A stretch of 64,000 nt of DNA from Sulfitobacter sp. DFL-14 (lineage in GTDB: Bacteria; Pseudomonadota; Alphaproteobacteria; Rhodobacterales; Rhodobacteraceae). Each line of letters starts with the position of its first letter. Positions within the stretch are counted from its first letter, which is position 1. Position numbers and translations under genes: made by a program. The stretch is from positions 78,196 through 142,195 of the forward strand of contig NZ_QBFD01000037.1 of assembly GCF_003335585.1 (NCBI RefSeq), read 5' to 3'. Below the pieces are notes generated by a model. The model saw only the letters and a list, made by a program, of their open reading frames with translations. It did no database searches and was not told where the DNA came from. Of the stretch, positions 1-8,612 are shown piece after piece.

Positions 1-618
1 GTCCGGCGATGCGCCGCGCGGGGCCGTGCCTTTCATCGGGCGGGCGGTCATTTTCCCGCGTGGATCAAGATGAAAGAAAAGCTCCGGAGAACGCGACAAC
101 AGGACAGGACCGCCCAGATCAACCAATGCGCCAAATGGCGCCGCTTGTTTCGCGCGCAAAGCCGCGTAGAGCCCGTCGATCGTGCCGGTCCGCTGCGCGG
201 TCATCGGAAAAGTCAGATTGGCCTGATAAATGTCACCCCGGCAGATGAAATCATGCACCTTGTCGAAGGCCGCGACATAGTCGTCGCGCTGCCAGTCCGG
301 TGCCGGGATGCTCAGCGTCGCAGGGGCCTTTGCCGCTGGTAACCGGCTTGGCTGTGGCGCATCGAAAACCCCGAATTGCAAAAGCGGCGTTTTGCGGCGG
401 GTTGGCAGGAAATCCCGCAGTTTTGGCGACAAAAGATAGCCAAGTTCATAGCTGGCGTAGCCCGCGAGCCAATGGCCCCCGGCCTGCGCATCCTCAAGCT
501 CGGCCAGTGCCGCGGGCACATCTGATGGCTGGTCTGCGATAATGATGTGACGGGGCGCGTCAAACAGGGTGCCGTCCGGAAGTGGGCCGTGGTCAAAGAC
601 AACGCGTGAGTTTTTCAT
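1..618 (-). CDS. pabB: Aminodeoxychorismate synthase component I, partial (C-terminus off the left edge)
   Basis: Reading the minus strand from the ATG at 616-618 gives 206 codons that stay open to the window edge. The protein starts MKNSRVVFDHGP and carries chorismate-binding family motifs: GDIYQANLTF, SRSPELFF and RPMKGTAPRG, the last near the edge. PabB aminates chorismate to 4-amino-4-deoxychorismate for p-aminobenzoate and folate synthesis, normally with a PabA glutaminase partner that is not in view. Only about the N-terminal half is present, so a C-terminal fusion to a PabC-like lyase, common in this family, cannot be excluded. The GDIYQANLT motif favours PabB over anthranilate synthase TrpE. 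The ribosome-binding site is weak. It is the downstream gene of a minus-strand run headed by the Dabb gene. Confidence 0.9.
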   Translation of the reverse strand, partial: MKNSRVVFDHGPLPDGTLFDAPRHIIIADQPSDVPAALAELEDAQAGGHWLAGYASYELGYLLSPKLRDFLPTRRKTPLLQFGVFDAPQPSRLPAAKAPATLSIPAPDWQRDDYVAAFDKVHDFICRGDIYQANLTFPMTAQRTGTIDGLYAALRAKQAAPFGALVDLGGPVLLSRSPELFFHLDPRGKMTARPMKGTAPRGASPD

Positions 619-655
619 CTGCTATCTTTGATGCAGGTGCTGAAACGCAATTCGA

Positions 656-949
656 TCAAAAGTCGGCAGCGATGCGCATATCACGAAGCGGTCTGACAAC
701 CCTGATCGATTCCTGGTAGATCGGGTCCGCTTTATAGGCCGTCAGCTTTTCGACGCTTTCGAACTCGGCATAGACAATAACGTCAACCTCGCCGGACAAT
801 GTGTCGTTCTGGATGTTCTCCCGGACCTCAAAAAACTGGCTATGGGGAATATCGGCAAGCATTTTCAGCCCGGCCACGATGGCGGGGATATCCGATTTTT
901 CTTTTGCGCTGAAGAAAACGATGTGGCGGATCGCTGGTCTGGATGTCAT
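656..949 (-). CDS. Dabb (stress-responsive A/B barrel) domain protein
   Basis: This is a 97-residue protein beginning MTSRPAIRHIVFFSAK. The pattern IRHIVFF at the start and DVIVYAEFESVEKLTAYKADP in the second half is that of the Dabb family, small dimeric ferredoxin-like barrels. The family has been linked to stress responses, but most members have no proven reaction, and none is assigned here. I chose the internal ATG at 949 because family members usually begin directly at the first beta-strand. The frame also allows TTG at 1006 or ATG at 1000, which would add about 19 residues. No start has a strong ribosome-binding site. pabB lies 37 bases downstream and is probably co-transcribed. Confidence 0.72.
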   Translation of the reverse strand: MTSRPAIRHIVFFSAKEKSDIPAIVAGLKMLADIPHSQFFEVRENIQNDTLSGEVDVIVYAEFESVEKLTAYKADPIYQESIRVVRPLRDMRIAADF

Positions 950-1033
950 TTTTGGGCCTGCGTGTGGTCTGGTGCGGATCGCATCCGGGGTGCTAATCAT
1001 ATTCAATCGGTCTGATCAATGCCGCGATTGAGA

Positions 1034-1048
1034 ATGCCTGCCAGGCAT
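1034..1048. repeat. Perfect 7-bp palindrome upstream of the Dabb gene
   Basis: The sequence ATGCCTG-C-CAGGCAT is a perfect 7-bp inverted repeat with a one-base centre. It lies between the rpsO terminator and the Dabb gene. Its symmetry suits a dimeric DNA-binding protein acting on Dabb-pabB transcription. It is short enough to be chance, and no function is known. Confidence 0.35.
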
Positions 1049-1050
1049 GA

Positions 1051-1083
1051 AAAAGCCGCCCCCTGCTTCCAGAGCGCGGCCTT
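1051..1083 (-). terminator. Rho-independent terminator of rpsO
   Basis: On the minus strand, just after the rpsO stop, AAGGCCGC pairs with GCGGCTTTT across a short loop. The 5-bp GC core extends by G-U and A-U pairs into a U tract. The arms are at 1076-1083 and 1051-1059. The position fits transcription ending after rpsO before the Dabb gene. Confidence 0.65.
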
Positions 1084-1105
1084 GTCTTTTATAAAGCGGT
1101 CAGGC

Positions 1106-1375
1106 TTAGCGGCGCAGGCCCAGACGTTGGATCAGGTCCTGGTAACGGGCCCCATCCTTGCTTTTGACATAGTCCAGAAGTTTGCGGCGTGTTGCCACCA
1201 TCTTGAGCAGACCACGGCGACCGTGGTTGTCTTTCTTGTGGGTCTTGAAGTGCTCTGTCAGCGTTGCGATACGCGAGCTGAGCACGGCAACCTGTACTTC
1301 GGGCGAACCTGTGTCGCCTTCCGAAGTACCGAATTCCTTGATCAGGCGTGTCTTTTCTTCTGCAGTAATCGACAT
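1106..1375 (-). CDS. rpsO: 30S ribosomal protein S15
   Basis: This 89-residue protein has the expected S15 length and the diagnostic stretches [28 protein letters not shown] and [10 protein letters not shown]15 binds the central domain of 16S rRNA and nucleates the 30S platform. The ATG at 1375 has a clear AAGGAG site seven bases upstream. In many proteobacteria rpsO follows truB and precedes pnp. Here two unrelated genes separate it from truB, it has its own probable promoter and terminator, and pnp does not follow. Confidence 0.98.
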   Translation of the reverse strand: MSITAEEKTRLIKEFGTSEGDTGSPEVQVAVLSSRIATLTEHFKTHKKDNHGRRGLLKMVATRRKLLDYVKSKDGARYQDLIQRLGLRR

Positions 1376-1485
1376 CGGGGGCTCCTTCTTGAGAAAGGGT
1401 TAATCGGAATGGCGCAGGCCGGGATGTCGTCCAGCACAGGCCCATGGAGAAACCGACCCTGAATCAGATTCGGGGCCGATGGGGG

Positions 1486-1514
1486 CGTATATGAAAATCC
1501 CCGGGCTTTGGCAA
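1486..1514 (-). promoter_or_regulatory. Candidate sigma-70 promoter for rpsO
   Basis: On the minus strand a TTGCCA hexamer (1509-1514) and a TATACG hexamer (1486-1491) are 17 bases apart. Transcription would start near 1479, giving a leader of about 100 bases before the rpsO ATG. S15 represses its own translation in several bacteria through leader RNA structures. Whether this leader does so cannot be judged by eye. Confidence 0.5.
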
Positions 1515-1553
1515 AGGGTTATTCGCGGTCTGCTCTGTTGGGGCTGTCCGTAC

Positions 1554-2531
1554 TTATCCAAGGAACCCCAGACCATGCGCGGTGCTCAGCGGGATCAGCG
1601 AGATATCGGCGGCCTCCAGCTGGCTGTTGCCCTGTAATGTCGCCATCACCTGGCTGCCCATGACGATCTGAAGCTGGCCTTCATCCTCCGGGTTCCGGAC
1701 CACGGATATCTGCGGTTCCTCTGCCCCTTCACCGCTGTCGTCCCAGACAAACAGAAGCGAATCCTCCTGCGGTTCGAAATCCAGCACCTCCGCCGGCCCG
1801 CCGCTTCCGATCCAGTCGCCCAGCACGATCTGGTCCGCCCCCTCTCCGGCGGTGACGATATCGCCCTGACCGGTGATAATCAGATCATCACCGCCGCCAC
1901 CGTTCAGATAGTCGCCGTCATCGCTGTCGCCGGTTTCCGGCGCCGGGGCGCCATCCGCAATGCCCGAAAGCGTGTCGTCGCCCCAGCCGCCAAACAGGGT
2001 ATCACTGCCCGCGCCGCCATGCAGGGCATCGTCGTCGAGCCCCCCCATCAGCGCATCGTCACCCGCCCCGCCGAACAGCCGGTCATCGCCGGCAGAACCT
2101 TGCAGGCTGTCATTGCCTGCGTTGCCATGGATCACGTCATCATCGTTGTGTCCGGCAAGCTGGTCATCCGCAGCGCCGCCGAAGAGGTCGTCATCACCGT
2201 CTTCGCCATGCAGGGTGTCATCGCCGATACCCCCCTCCAGCGTGTCGTTTCCGCCCGCGCCGTGCAGATCGTCATTGCCTGCGCCCCCGTCAAGGATATC
2301 GTCGCCGCCGTATCCGCCGATCTGGTCGCCGCCATCGCCGCCGATCAGCGTATCGTCACCCTCCGTCCCGGACAGGATATCGTCTCCACCCGTCTCCGAA
2401 AGGATATCGTTCCCACCTGTCTCCGACAGGATATCCTCGTCGGCATCGGAATCCCGGGCGCCGATGTCCACGTAAACAACGGCGCTGACCGCCATCAAAC
2501 CCATCAAACCCGCAAGAAACATCATCGGCAC
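1554..2531 (-). CDS. RTX (haemolysin-type calcium-binding) repeat protein
   Basis: The protein has 325 residues. Residues about 3-22 are a hydrophobic segment (FLAGLMGLMAVSAVVYV) that could be a membrane anchor or signal. About 160 residues of glycine- and aspartate-rich nonapeptide repeats follow, of the form GGxGxDxL (for example GGDDILDGG, GGAGNDDLHG). These bind calcium in beta-rolls. The C-terminal 100 residues (PAEVLDFEPQEDSLLF onward) resemble the capping domain after RTX arrays. RTX proteins are usually secreted by type I systems, but none is nearby and the N-terminal hydrophobic segment is atypical for that route. No enzyme domain is visible. The start is GTG at 2531 or ATG at 2525. 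Confidence 0.85.
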   Translation of the reverse strand: MPMMFLAGLMGLMAVSAVVYVDIGARDSDADEDILSETGGNDILSETGGDDILSGTEGDDTLIGGDGGDQIGGYGGDDILDGGAGNDDLHGAGGNDTLEGGIGDDTLHGEDGDDDLFGGAADDQLAGHNDDDVIHGNAGNDSLQGSAGDDRLFGGAGDDALMGGLDDDALHGGAGSDTLFGGWGDDTLSGIADGAPAPETGDSDDGDYLNGGGGDDLIITGQGDIVTAGEGADQIVLGDWIGSGGPAEVLDFEPQEDSLLFVWDDSGEGAEEPQISVVRNPEDEGQLQIVMGSQVMATLQGNSQLEAADISLIPLSTAHGLGFLG

Positions 2532-2625
2532 ACACCATCAAATCAGGGGGTGGAGCAACGCGCACCACCCCCCGGAGATCATCCGGGAGAACGGCCAGCG
2601 GGTCAAAAGCAAACCGGAAAGTTGG

Positions 2626-3159
2626 TTAATGCGACGCTATCGCCCCGGCACTCCAACGCCATTCCTCAGGCTGCCGGGCATAGGGCAGGTAGAGCGGATG
2701 GCGCGGGTGCCCTGCCTTGGACAGGCCCAGGTGGAACAGCGGCACGGCACCGGCGCCGAGCATTCTTGCCACCTGCGGCCCCCGGTCCAGATGTGCCCCG
2801 TGGACGCCCCATGCCGCGATGACATGATCGGCCCAGACCATCCCCTCGGCCAGCACCGAATCGTTTTCCGGCCCCACCGGATCATCCGCCGCACGCATGT
2901 CCCGCGGGTCGGTGGCGCGCCAGGCAAAGATGTTGGTCACCCGGAATCCGCCATAGCCCAAATGCCGGGCGCGCCGCTCGCAGCGCTCCACCGTCGGATC
3001 GTTCTGCACTTCCGTCGCCGTGGAGGGGTTCAGCATCACGAACATCACCTTCAGCTCCGCCGCATCCCAGACCCGCGTCAGGCTGTAGCGATAGGCCTCG
3101 CAGTCGGAATAGATTGCGGTGGAGGGGGCGTCGCCCTTGGTATGGCTGCGGATGATCAT
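2626..3159 (-). CDS. DUF1643 domain-containing protein
   Basis: This 177-residue protein contains the DUF1643 signature VMFVMLNPSTATEVQNDPTVERC followed by GFRVTNIFAWRATDP and a C-terminal GLSKAGHPRHPLY. The family is widespread and has no established activity. The conserved LNPSTA and NxFAxRAT segments suggest a nucleotide- or nucleic-acid-related pocket, but this is only inference. It lies 20 bases downstream of truB on the same strand and may be co-transcribed with it. The predicted protein is soluble. Confidence 0.85.
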   Translation of the reverse strand: MIIRSHTKGDAPSTAIYSDCEAYRYSLTRVWDAAELKVMFVMLNPSTATEVQNDPTVERCERRARHLGYGGFRVTNIFAWRATDPRDMRAADDPVGPENDSVLAEGMVWADHVIAAWGVHGAHLDRGPQVARMLGAGAVPLFHLGLSKAGHPRHPLYLPYARQPEEWRWSAGAIASH

Positions 3160-3179
3160 GCCTGCTGGGTCAACCTGCC

Positions 3180-4103
3180 TTACGCATCGCCGTCCTGCGA
3201 CAGGTTGAACACCCGCGAGGGGTGCAGCTCACCCGCCTTGAACCGGCCCACGGCAACCGCCTGACCCTCGAAAGAGGCCCAGCATTCATCGCCGTATTCG
3301 ACACCTGACGCGATCACCATGCCGGGATTGCCATTGCGCAGCCGGGTGGCCCCCTCGGCGGTGGCCTTGACCTCGGGCAGGTCGTCCAGCCCGATCTCAA
3401 GCGGTTGCAGGTGCTGGTCCAGCTCCGGCGTGCGTGCCATTTCGGTAATCTGGTCCAGGGTCAGACCGTCCGCCACATCAAAGGGCCCGGACCAGATCCG
3501 GCGCAGATCGCGGACATGGCCAAGACAGCCCAGTTTCTGTCCCAGATCACGGGCAATCGACCGCACGTATCCGCCCTTGCCGCAGACCATCTCTAGCGTG
3601 ACATGGTCGGCATCGGGCCGGTCGGTCAGCAACAGGCTTTCCACAAACAAGGGCCGCGCGGCCAGTTCCATCTCTTCCCCGTCCCGCGCGCGCTTGTAGG
3701 CGCGTTGACCGTCGATCTTGACGGCGGAAAACTGCGGCGGCACCTGTTGGATGTCGCCGATAAAATCCGCCAGCGCCGCCTTGATCGCCTCGTCGTCGGG
3801 GCGCAGCTCGGATGTGCCCAGCTCTTCGCCTTCGGCGTCATCCGTGTTCGTGGCGATGCCCAGCCGGACGGTGAACTCATAGGCCTTGAGCGCGTCGGTA
3901 ATATAGGGAACCGTCTTGGTCGCCTCTCCCAGCGCAATCGCCAGCACGCCTGTGGCTTCCGGGTCCAGCGTACCGGCGTGCCCGGCCTTCCTTGCGTCCA
4001 GCGCCCAGCGGACCTTGTTCACAACGGCGGTCGACGTGGGACCTGCCGGTTTGTCCACGACCAACCAGCCGGAAATATCTCTGCCCTTGCGTTTGCGCGC
4101 CAT
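3180..4103 (-). CDS. truB: tRNA pseudouridine(55) synthase
   Basis: TruB isomerises U55 in the T-loop of nearly all tRNAs. The 307-residue protein shows the family start [14 protein letters not shown] and the catalytic motif [12 protein letters not shown], with the catalytic aspartate at residue 47. [15 protein letters not shown], the QxPPxFSAxKxxGxRAY segment and [11 protein letters not shown] follow. Length is normal. truB and rbfA normally neighbour one another. Here a secreted glycosidase-like gene lies between them. Confidence 0.97.
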   Translation of the reverse strand: MARKRKGRDISGWLVVDKPAGPTSTAVVNKVRWALDARKAGHAGTLDPEATGVLAIALGEATKTVPYITDALKAYEFTVRLGIATNTDDAEGEELGTSELRPDDEAIKAALADFIGDIQQVPPQFSAVKIDGQRAYKRARDGEEMELAARPLFVESLLLTDRPDADHVTLEMVCGKGGYVRSIARDLGQKLGCLGHVRDLRRIWSGPFDVADGLTLDQITEMARTPELDQHLQPLEIGLDDLPEVKATAEGATRLRNGNPGMVIASGVEYGDECWASFEGQAVAVGRFKAGELHPSRVFNLSQDGDA

Positions 4104-4205
4104 GTCTCACCCTTCTGTTTCGCGTGCGAGCCTATACAGACAGCTGCCACCGCTGCCCAGCAGATATCTGCGCTTCGGCACCGCGGCACCCGTCAGCACA
4201 GATGC

Positions 4206-4940
4206 TCAGTCTGATTCGACCACGCCGACGATGGGCCCGATCGTGGTAAAGCCCACATCATCGCGGCCAAGACCGGGCGCGCGCAGGCGCGAAACATTGC
4301 CATCGAAATAAAGCGCATTCGGCAGGCCCAGACGGTCCCGGAAAAACGAGCCGAAATCGTGAAAGGTGACGGTATTGTCCGAAATCACAAAGATCGCCCG
4401 CGTGCCATTGGCCGTGGTGCCGACACCATTGCGGATATAGCGCGACGTGCTGTTCTTCAGGAAGCGCGGATGCAGCTTGCCGTCGATGACCAGCATCGGA
4501 CCCGATTGGGTCGCAGACCGGCAGGCGGGGCTGGCCTTGAGAAAGGCGGTTGTTTCCATGACGTCGGCACGGGTGTCGCGAATGCAGAAGATCCCGTTCG
4601 GCAGCAGGCCGAAATTGCCGGGGCCATCGGTGCTGATCAACTCCTGCAGCTGGCGGCCATTCTCAAGGTAATAACCTACCGGCGCGCGGTTCTGGTGATA
4701 CATGCCCGCATTCATTGCAAAGCCAAGGTGAAGCCCCCTGGCGGCAAGGGCCTTTTCCACGTTTCCGAAATGTCCGTAGGTGCTGCCGGTCTCATCCGTC
4801 AGGAACAGCTCCAGCCGCTCTTTGGTCAGGTCCACTTCGCAGATGGAATACTTATTCCCGCCATAGCTTTCCTTGCGGCAGTCCGTTGCCTGGGCAGTGC
4901 CTGCCACAAGCATCAGGACAAGCCACAGCAGCAATTTCAT
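4206..4940 (-). CDS. Phosphodiester glycosidase (NAGPA/DUF2233) family exported protein
   Basis: The 244-residue protein begins with a signal peptide ([18 protein letters not shown], probable cleavage before TDC). It then shows family features: [62 protein letters not shown] and a C-terminal [12 protein letters not shown]. The family includes the mammalian enzyme that uncovers mannose-6-phosphate and bacterial periplasmic proteins of unknown substrate. It probably cleaves a phosphodiester-linked sugar in the periplasm, but the substrate is unknown. Its ATG overlaps the rbfA stop by four bases, implying translational coupling. Confidence 0.85.
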   Translation of the reverse strand: MKLLLWLVLMLVAGTAQATDCRKESYGGNKYSICEVDLTKERLELFLTDETGSTYGHFGNVEKALAARGLHLGFAMNAGMYHQNRAPVGYYLENGRQLQELISTDGPGNFGLLPNGIFCIRDTRADVMETTAFLKASPACRSATQSGPMLVIDGKLHPRFLKNSTSRYIRNGVGTTANGTRAIFVISDNTVTFHDFGSFFRDRLGLPNALYFDGNVSRLRAPGLGRDDVGFTTIGPIVGVVESD

Positions 4941-5365
4941 CCGTCACTGTCCGGGTCGGGCGCATCGCCGGGTGCATCGGCGTCACGGCGCACCGCTTCC
5001 TGGTTCAGCATGCGGCGGGTCTCGTCCATCTGGTCAAAGGTCTCGTCCAGGCGAAACCGCAGTTCCGGGGCGAACTTCAGCGTCAGTTTCTTGGCCACCT
5101 GCCTGCGCAGCTCGCCCTTGTTGCGGGCCAGCAGCTTGATCAGCTCGTCCTGACCTTCGCCGCCCAGCGGCAGCACATAGGCCGTGGCAATCTTCAGATC
5201 GGGAGAGGTTCTGACCTCGCCCACCGTGACCGACATGCGGTTGAGGTCGGTATCGTGCACATCGCCGCGCGCCAATACCTCGGACAGCGCCCGGCGAATG
5301 GTTTCACCGACCCGCAATTGGCGTTGTGACGGGCCTGCGCCCTCGTGACTCTTGTTTCTGGACAT
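4937..5365 (-). CDS. rbfA: Ribosome-binding factor A
   Basis: RbfA binds the 30S subunit during late maturation and is needed for 16S rRNA 5' end processing and cold growth. The sequence shows [39 protein letters not shown] and [16 protein letters not shown], the usual KH-like fold pattern. The C-terminal 20 residues are acidic and rich in Asp and Pro. I place the start at the ATG ending at 5365 because a GGAGG sits five bases upstream. The ATG nine bases earlier has no such site. It heads the minus-strand run to truB and is divergent from dapB. Confidence 0.95.
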   Translation of the reverse strand: MSRNKSHEGAGPSQRQLRVGETIRRALSEVLARGDVHDTDLNRMSVTVGEVRTSPDLKIATAYVLPLGGEGQDELIKLLARNKGELRRQVAKKLTLKFAPELRFRLDETFDQMDETRRMLNQEAVRRDADAPGDAPDPDSDG

Positions 5366-5446
5366 GCCCTCCATCTAAGACGTTGCAAGGCTTTTGCCAA
5401 GGCGGCGAATGCAGGCTAAACCGGCCTGAGCAAAGGAGCGCAGATC

Positions 5447-6268
5447 ATGGCAAAACTTCCCGGGGTCACAATTACCGGCGCGTCCGGGCGCATGGGGCAG
5501 ATGTTGATCGCACAGGTGCTGGCGTCAGAAAAGCTGGCGCTGGTGGGCGCGGTCGAACGGCCCGGGCATGCCTGGGTCGGACAGGACATTGGCCTGGCCA
5601 TGGGCGGTTCTGCCATCGGCGTGACGGTCAGCGATGATGCACAGGCCGCGATTTCGGCTGCCGATGTGGTGATCGACTTTACCGCGCCTGCCGCCACACT
5701 AGCCTTTTCGACCATCGCCGCTGCGGCGGGCACGGTGCATGTGATCGGCACCACCGGCATGACCGAGGCCGAAATCGCACAGCTTGCGCCCGCTGCGGAA
5801 AAGACGGTGATCGTCCGGGCCGGCAACATGAGCCTTGGGGTCAACCTGTTGACGCAGCTGACCAAACGCGTTGCAGCGGCGCTGGATGCCGATTACGACA
5901 TCGAGATCGTCGAGGCGCATCACAACAAAAAGGTCGATGCGCCCTCCGGCACGGCCCTGATGCTGGGCGAAGCCGCCGCAGAGGGGCGCGGCGTGAAACT
6001 GGCAGAGGTCTCCGACCGGGCGCGCGACGGCATCACCGGGGCGCGGCAGCGCGGTGACATCGGCTTTGCCGCGATCCGGGGCGGTGACATCGTGGGCGAA
6101 CATGACGTTATGTTTGCCGCCGAGGGTGAACGCATCATCCTGCGCCATGTGGCATCCGACCGTTCCGTCTTTGCCCGCGGCGCGCTCAAGGCAGCGCTTT
6201 GGGGTCTTGGCAAAGCGCCGGGGGAATATGACATGCTGGATGTTCTGGGCCTGAACGACGCGCGCTGA
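5447..6268 (+). CDS. dapB: 4-hydroxy-tetrahydrodipicolinate reductase
   Basis: DapB reduces 4-hydroxy-tetrahydrodipicolinate with NAD(P)H in lysine and meso-diaminopimelate synthesis. The 273-residue protein has the dinucleotide-binding start [13 protein letters not shown], the loop [10 protein letters not shown], and the active-site signature [17 protein letters not shown]. The C-terminus [21 protein letters not shown] is also typical. A GGAG lies ten bases before the ATG. The gene is divergent from rbfA, with about 80 bases between. Confidence 0.97.
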   Translation: MAKLPGVTITGASGRMGQMLIAQVLASEKLALVGAVERPGHAWVGQDIGLAMGGSAIGVTVSDDAQAAISAADVVIDFTAPAATLAFSTIAAAAGTVHVIGTTGMTEAEIAQLAPAAEKTVIVRAGNMSLGVNLLTQLTKRVAAALDADYDIEIVEAHHNKKVDAPSGTALMLGEAAAEGRGVKLAEVSDRARDGITGARQRGDIGFAAIRGGDIVGEHDVMFAAEGERIILRHVASDRSVFARGALKAALWGLGKAPGEYDMLDVLGLNDAR

Positions 6269-6362
6269 ACCGGCGGTTTTCTGCACGCCCTCTCATCAAG
6301 GGTGAAACTTCACCTCCCCTTTCGGCGTGGTTGTACCAAATCATGCCAAGAGGAGAGTACAA

Positions 6363-6719
6363 ATGAGACCCTTTGCACCTGCATTGTCCGCGGTCCTTGT
6401 CACAATGGCCGCTCCCGCATTTTCCGATTTCCAGAAAGTCACCACACGCAGCGATTTCATCGCGCTTGTCGGCGGCAAGACCCTGACCCGGCCGCTGGTC
6501 AAGATCCAGGTGTTGCCGGACGGCCAGATCGCCGGCAGGGGCGCGGCCTGGGCCGTGACCGGTCAATGGCAGTGGAAAGGTGAATATCTTTGCCGCAGCC
6601 TTGAATGGGGCGGCGACGATCTTGGCTACAATTGTCAGGAAGTGAAGGTGGACGGGGCGAATGTCCGCATCACCTCTGACCGTGGCACCGGGGAATCAGC
6701 AGACTTCAGCCTCCGCTAG
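6363..6719 (+). CDS. Small exported protein of unknown function
   Basis: This 118-residue protein starts at the ATG preceded by GAGGAG, and has a signal peptide (MRPFAPALSAVLVTMAAPAFS). The mature part is rich in Trp and Gly (GRGAAWAVTGQWQWKGEYLCR, LEWGGDDLGYNCQ) with two cysteines that could form a disulfide. Similar small periplasmic proteins next to dapB are sometimes labelled dihydrodipicolinate reductase by neighbourhood. Nothing here resembles a reductase, so I give no function. It is 94 bases after dapB. Confidence 0.75.
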   Translation: MRPFAPALSAVLVTMAAPAFSDFQKVTTRSDFIALVGGKTLTRPLVKIQVLPDGQIAGRGAAWAVTGQWQWKGEYLCRSLEWGGDDLGYNCQEVKVDGANVRITSDRGTGESADFSLR

Positions 6720-6768
6720 GCGGCAGGGCCAAATGCCCATGAAGTAGGGCCTGTAAAAAACCTGACCC

Positions 6769-7050
6769 TCAAAAATCCACCGCGATGCCCTTTTTTTCCC
6801 AATCGCCATATCTGACCGGCTCAGGACCCTCCCTGCCACCCAGCTCGGGCGGCAGATCCAGCGCTTCGGCGGCCTTCCGGCGTGCGGCGGCCTCGTCCAG
6901 GGCGCGCTGGGCGGCGGGGGGAATGGGTTTGGGCGCCGGATCCGGTTGCGGCGGCAGATCGGGGCCCGGTGTCGGGACCGGATCGTTCGGCGTGTCCGGG
7001 ATCGGCTTTGGGGCCGGTGTGGGGTTCCGCATGTCGGCGGGCTCTGTCAT
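6769..7050 (-). CDS. DUF1674 / succinate dehydrogenase assembly factor 4-like protein
   Basis: This 93-residue protein ends in ELGGREGPEPVRYGDWEKKGIAVDF, the conserved C-terminus of the DUF1674/SdhAF4 family. In mitochondria SdhAF4 binds flavinylated SdhA during succinate dehydrogenase assembly, and the bacterial role is inferred from that. The N-terminal half is a low-complexity proline-rich stretch (PAPKPIPDTPNDPVPTPGPD), longer than in many homologues. The ATG at 7050 follows an AGAGGATC ribosome-binding site, so the upstream in-frame ATG at 7095 is unlikely. The gene is divergent from rsmB. Confidence 0.82.
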   Translation of the reverse strand: MTEPADMRNPTPAPKPIPDTPNDPVPTPGPDLPPQPDPAPKPIPPAAQRALDEAAARRKAAEALDLPPELGGREGPEPVRYGDWEKKGIAVDF

Positions 7051-7136
7051 GTGATCCTCTTGAGCGGCTGCTGCCTTTGATATACGCCGCCTCATGGGCA
7101 GGGCAACCCCGGCCCCCGACCAGAAAAGGCGACGGC

Positions 7137-8411
7137 ATGGCAGACACAGGCGTACAGGCGCGCAGAAGCGCTGTATATCTTCTGGACCAGATCCTGGGGG
7201 AAGAACCCCGCCTGATGTCGGAACTGCTCGCGGGCGGGGCGCTGGACAAGCTGCCGCCCGACGACCGGGCCCGCGCCCAGCGACTGGCCCAGGAAACCCT
7301 GCGGGGCATGGAGCGCGCCGACCGGCTGCTGCAAAAGCACGTCAAGAAATCCCCGCCCCTCACGGTGCGCAATGTGCTGCGGGTCGGCACTGTCGAACTT
7401 TGCCAGGGCGGCGCGGCACATGGGGTGGTGAACGCCATGGTGACCCTCGTCTCGCAACACCGGACATTGAGCCACCTCAAGGGGCTGACCAACGCTGTCC
7501 TGCGCAAGATCGCCGCCGAAGGGCCTGACGCCTGGGGCGCGCTGCGGGCGCCGCGGCTGCCGAAATGGCTGCGCGGCCCGCTGACCGAGGCCTGGGGCCC
7601 GGAGGCGATTGCCGCAATGGAAGTGGCGCATTTCGCAGGTGCCCCCCTCGACCTGACGGCCAAGCGCGATCCGCAGCTGCTGGCAGAGGCGACCGGCGGG
7701 GTGCTGTTGCCCACGGGTTCCGTGCGGGTGGCGGAAGCGGGCCAGGTCTCTGCCATGCCGGGATTCGCGGCGGGCGACTGGTGGGTGCAGGATGCCGCCG
7801 CTGCACTGCCCGTCCGCATCCTTGCGCCCGAAGCGGGCGAACAGGTGCTGGACCTCTGTGCGGCACCCGGAGGCAAGACCATGCAACTGGCTGCCGCAGG
7901 CGCGGCGGCGACTGCCGTCGATTCCTCTGCCACCCGCATGGCGCGGCTGCGCGAAAACCTGACCCGCACGGGTTTGCAGGCCGAACTGCAGACCGGGGAC
8001 GCCCGCGCCGTTACCGGCTCTTTTGATGCGATCCTGCTGGACGCGCCCTGTTCCGCCACCGGCACGCTGCGGCGGCATCCGGATTTGCCCTATGCCAAGG
8101 ACGGATCGGAATTCGGCGATCTGATCGAATTGCAGGCGGAGCTGCTGGACCACGCCTGGTCCCTGCTGAAACCCGGCGGGCGGCTGGTGTTCTGCACCTG
8201 CAGCCTCTTGCCCGACGAGGGGGAGGTCCAGGTCGACGAGGCGCTGGAACGGCATGGCGACATGGTGGTTGACCGCGAGGCGCTGATGGTGCCGGGGGTT
8301 GAAGCGGATTGGGTCACCTCGGAGGGCGGCCTGCGGTTGCGTCCGGATTTCTGGGCGGACCGGGGCGGGATGGATGGTTTTTATATCGTCTGCCTGCGCA
8401 AGGGCGGCTGA
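7137..8411 (+). CDS. rsmB: RsmB/NOP-family rRNA cytosine-C5 methyltransferase
   Basis: The 424-residue protein has an N-terminal NusB-like helical domain (about 1-140) and a SAM-dependent methyltransferase domain. Motif I is LDLCAAPGGKT near residue 240. Motif IV is DAPCSATGTLRRHPDL near 300, and motif VI is FCTCSLLPDEGE near 350. The two cysteines in PCS and TCS are the release and nucleophile cysteines of the family. The expected activity is m5C967 formation in 16S rRNA. The start is the ATG preceded by AAGGCGA; a much longer upstream frame overlaps the divergent SdhAF4-like gene and is rejected. Confidence 0.93.
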   Translation: MADTGVQARRSAVYLLDQILGEEPRLMSELLAGGALDKLPPDDRARAQRLAQETLRGMERADRLLQKHVKKSPPLTVRNVLRVGTVELCQGGAAHGVVNAMVTLVSQHRTLSHLKGLTNAVLRKIAAEGPDAWGALRAPRLPKWLRGPLTEAWGPEAIAAMEVAHFAGAPLDLTAKRDPQLLAEATGGVLLPTGSVRVAEAGQVSAMPGFAAGDWWVQDAAAALPVRILAPEAGEQVLDLCAAPGGKTMQLAAAGAAATAVDSSATRMARLRENLTRTGLQAELQTGDARAVTGSFDAILLDAPCSATGTLRRHPDLPYAKDGSEFGDLIELQAELLDHAWSLLKPGGRLVFCTCSLLPDEGEVQVDEALERHGDMVVDREALMVPGVEADWVTSEGGLRLRPDFWADRGGMDGFYIVCLRKGG

Positions 8412-8511
8412 CGGCAGCTTCCGGCGGGTCACGGAAGGTTGCTGCGGCCCTGTGAAAATTTGCCCACACCGCCCTGTGAGCGACGACAGGCTCTGCCGCA
8501 CACCACCCTGC

Positions 8512-8547
8512 AAATGATGACATGTCAAAAATGACATGTCATCATTT
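8512..8547. repeat. Perfect 16-bp inverted repeat between convergent genes
   Basis: The arms AAATGATGACATGTCA (8512-8527) and its exact complement (8532-8547) are separated by AAAA. Each arm also contains the self-complementary decamer TGACATGTCA, so two identical palindromes stand 14 bases apart centre to centre. The position between convergent rsmB and the PhnD-like gene suits a bidirectional terminator. The low GC content and nested palindromes would also suit paired binding sites for a dimeric regulator. Confidence 0.75.
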
Positions 8548-8612
8548 ACGGAAAGTTAAGGCGAGCGCCCGGGCCGGAAATACCCATTCCGGCGACCGCG
8601 CCGCAGCAAGCG

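Noticed and set aside
2200-2450. Periodic DNA repeats that might look like a CRISPR array
   Set aside because: The period is 27 bases in frame with RTX nonapeptides, without unique spacers or cas genes.
2019-2822. 267-residue open frame on the plus strand
   Set aside because: It is antisense to the RTX repeats, and its Val/Ile-rich repetition simply mirrors them.
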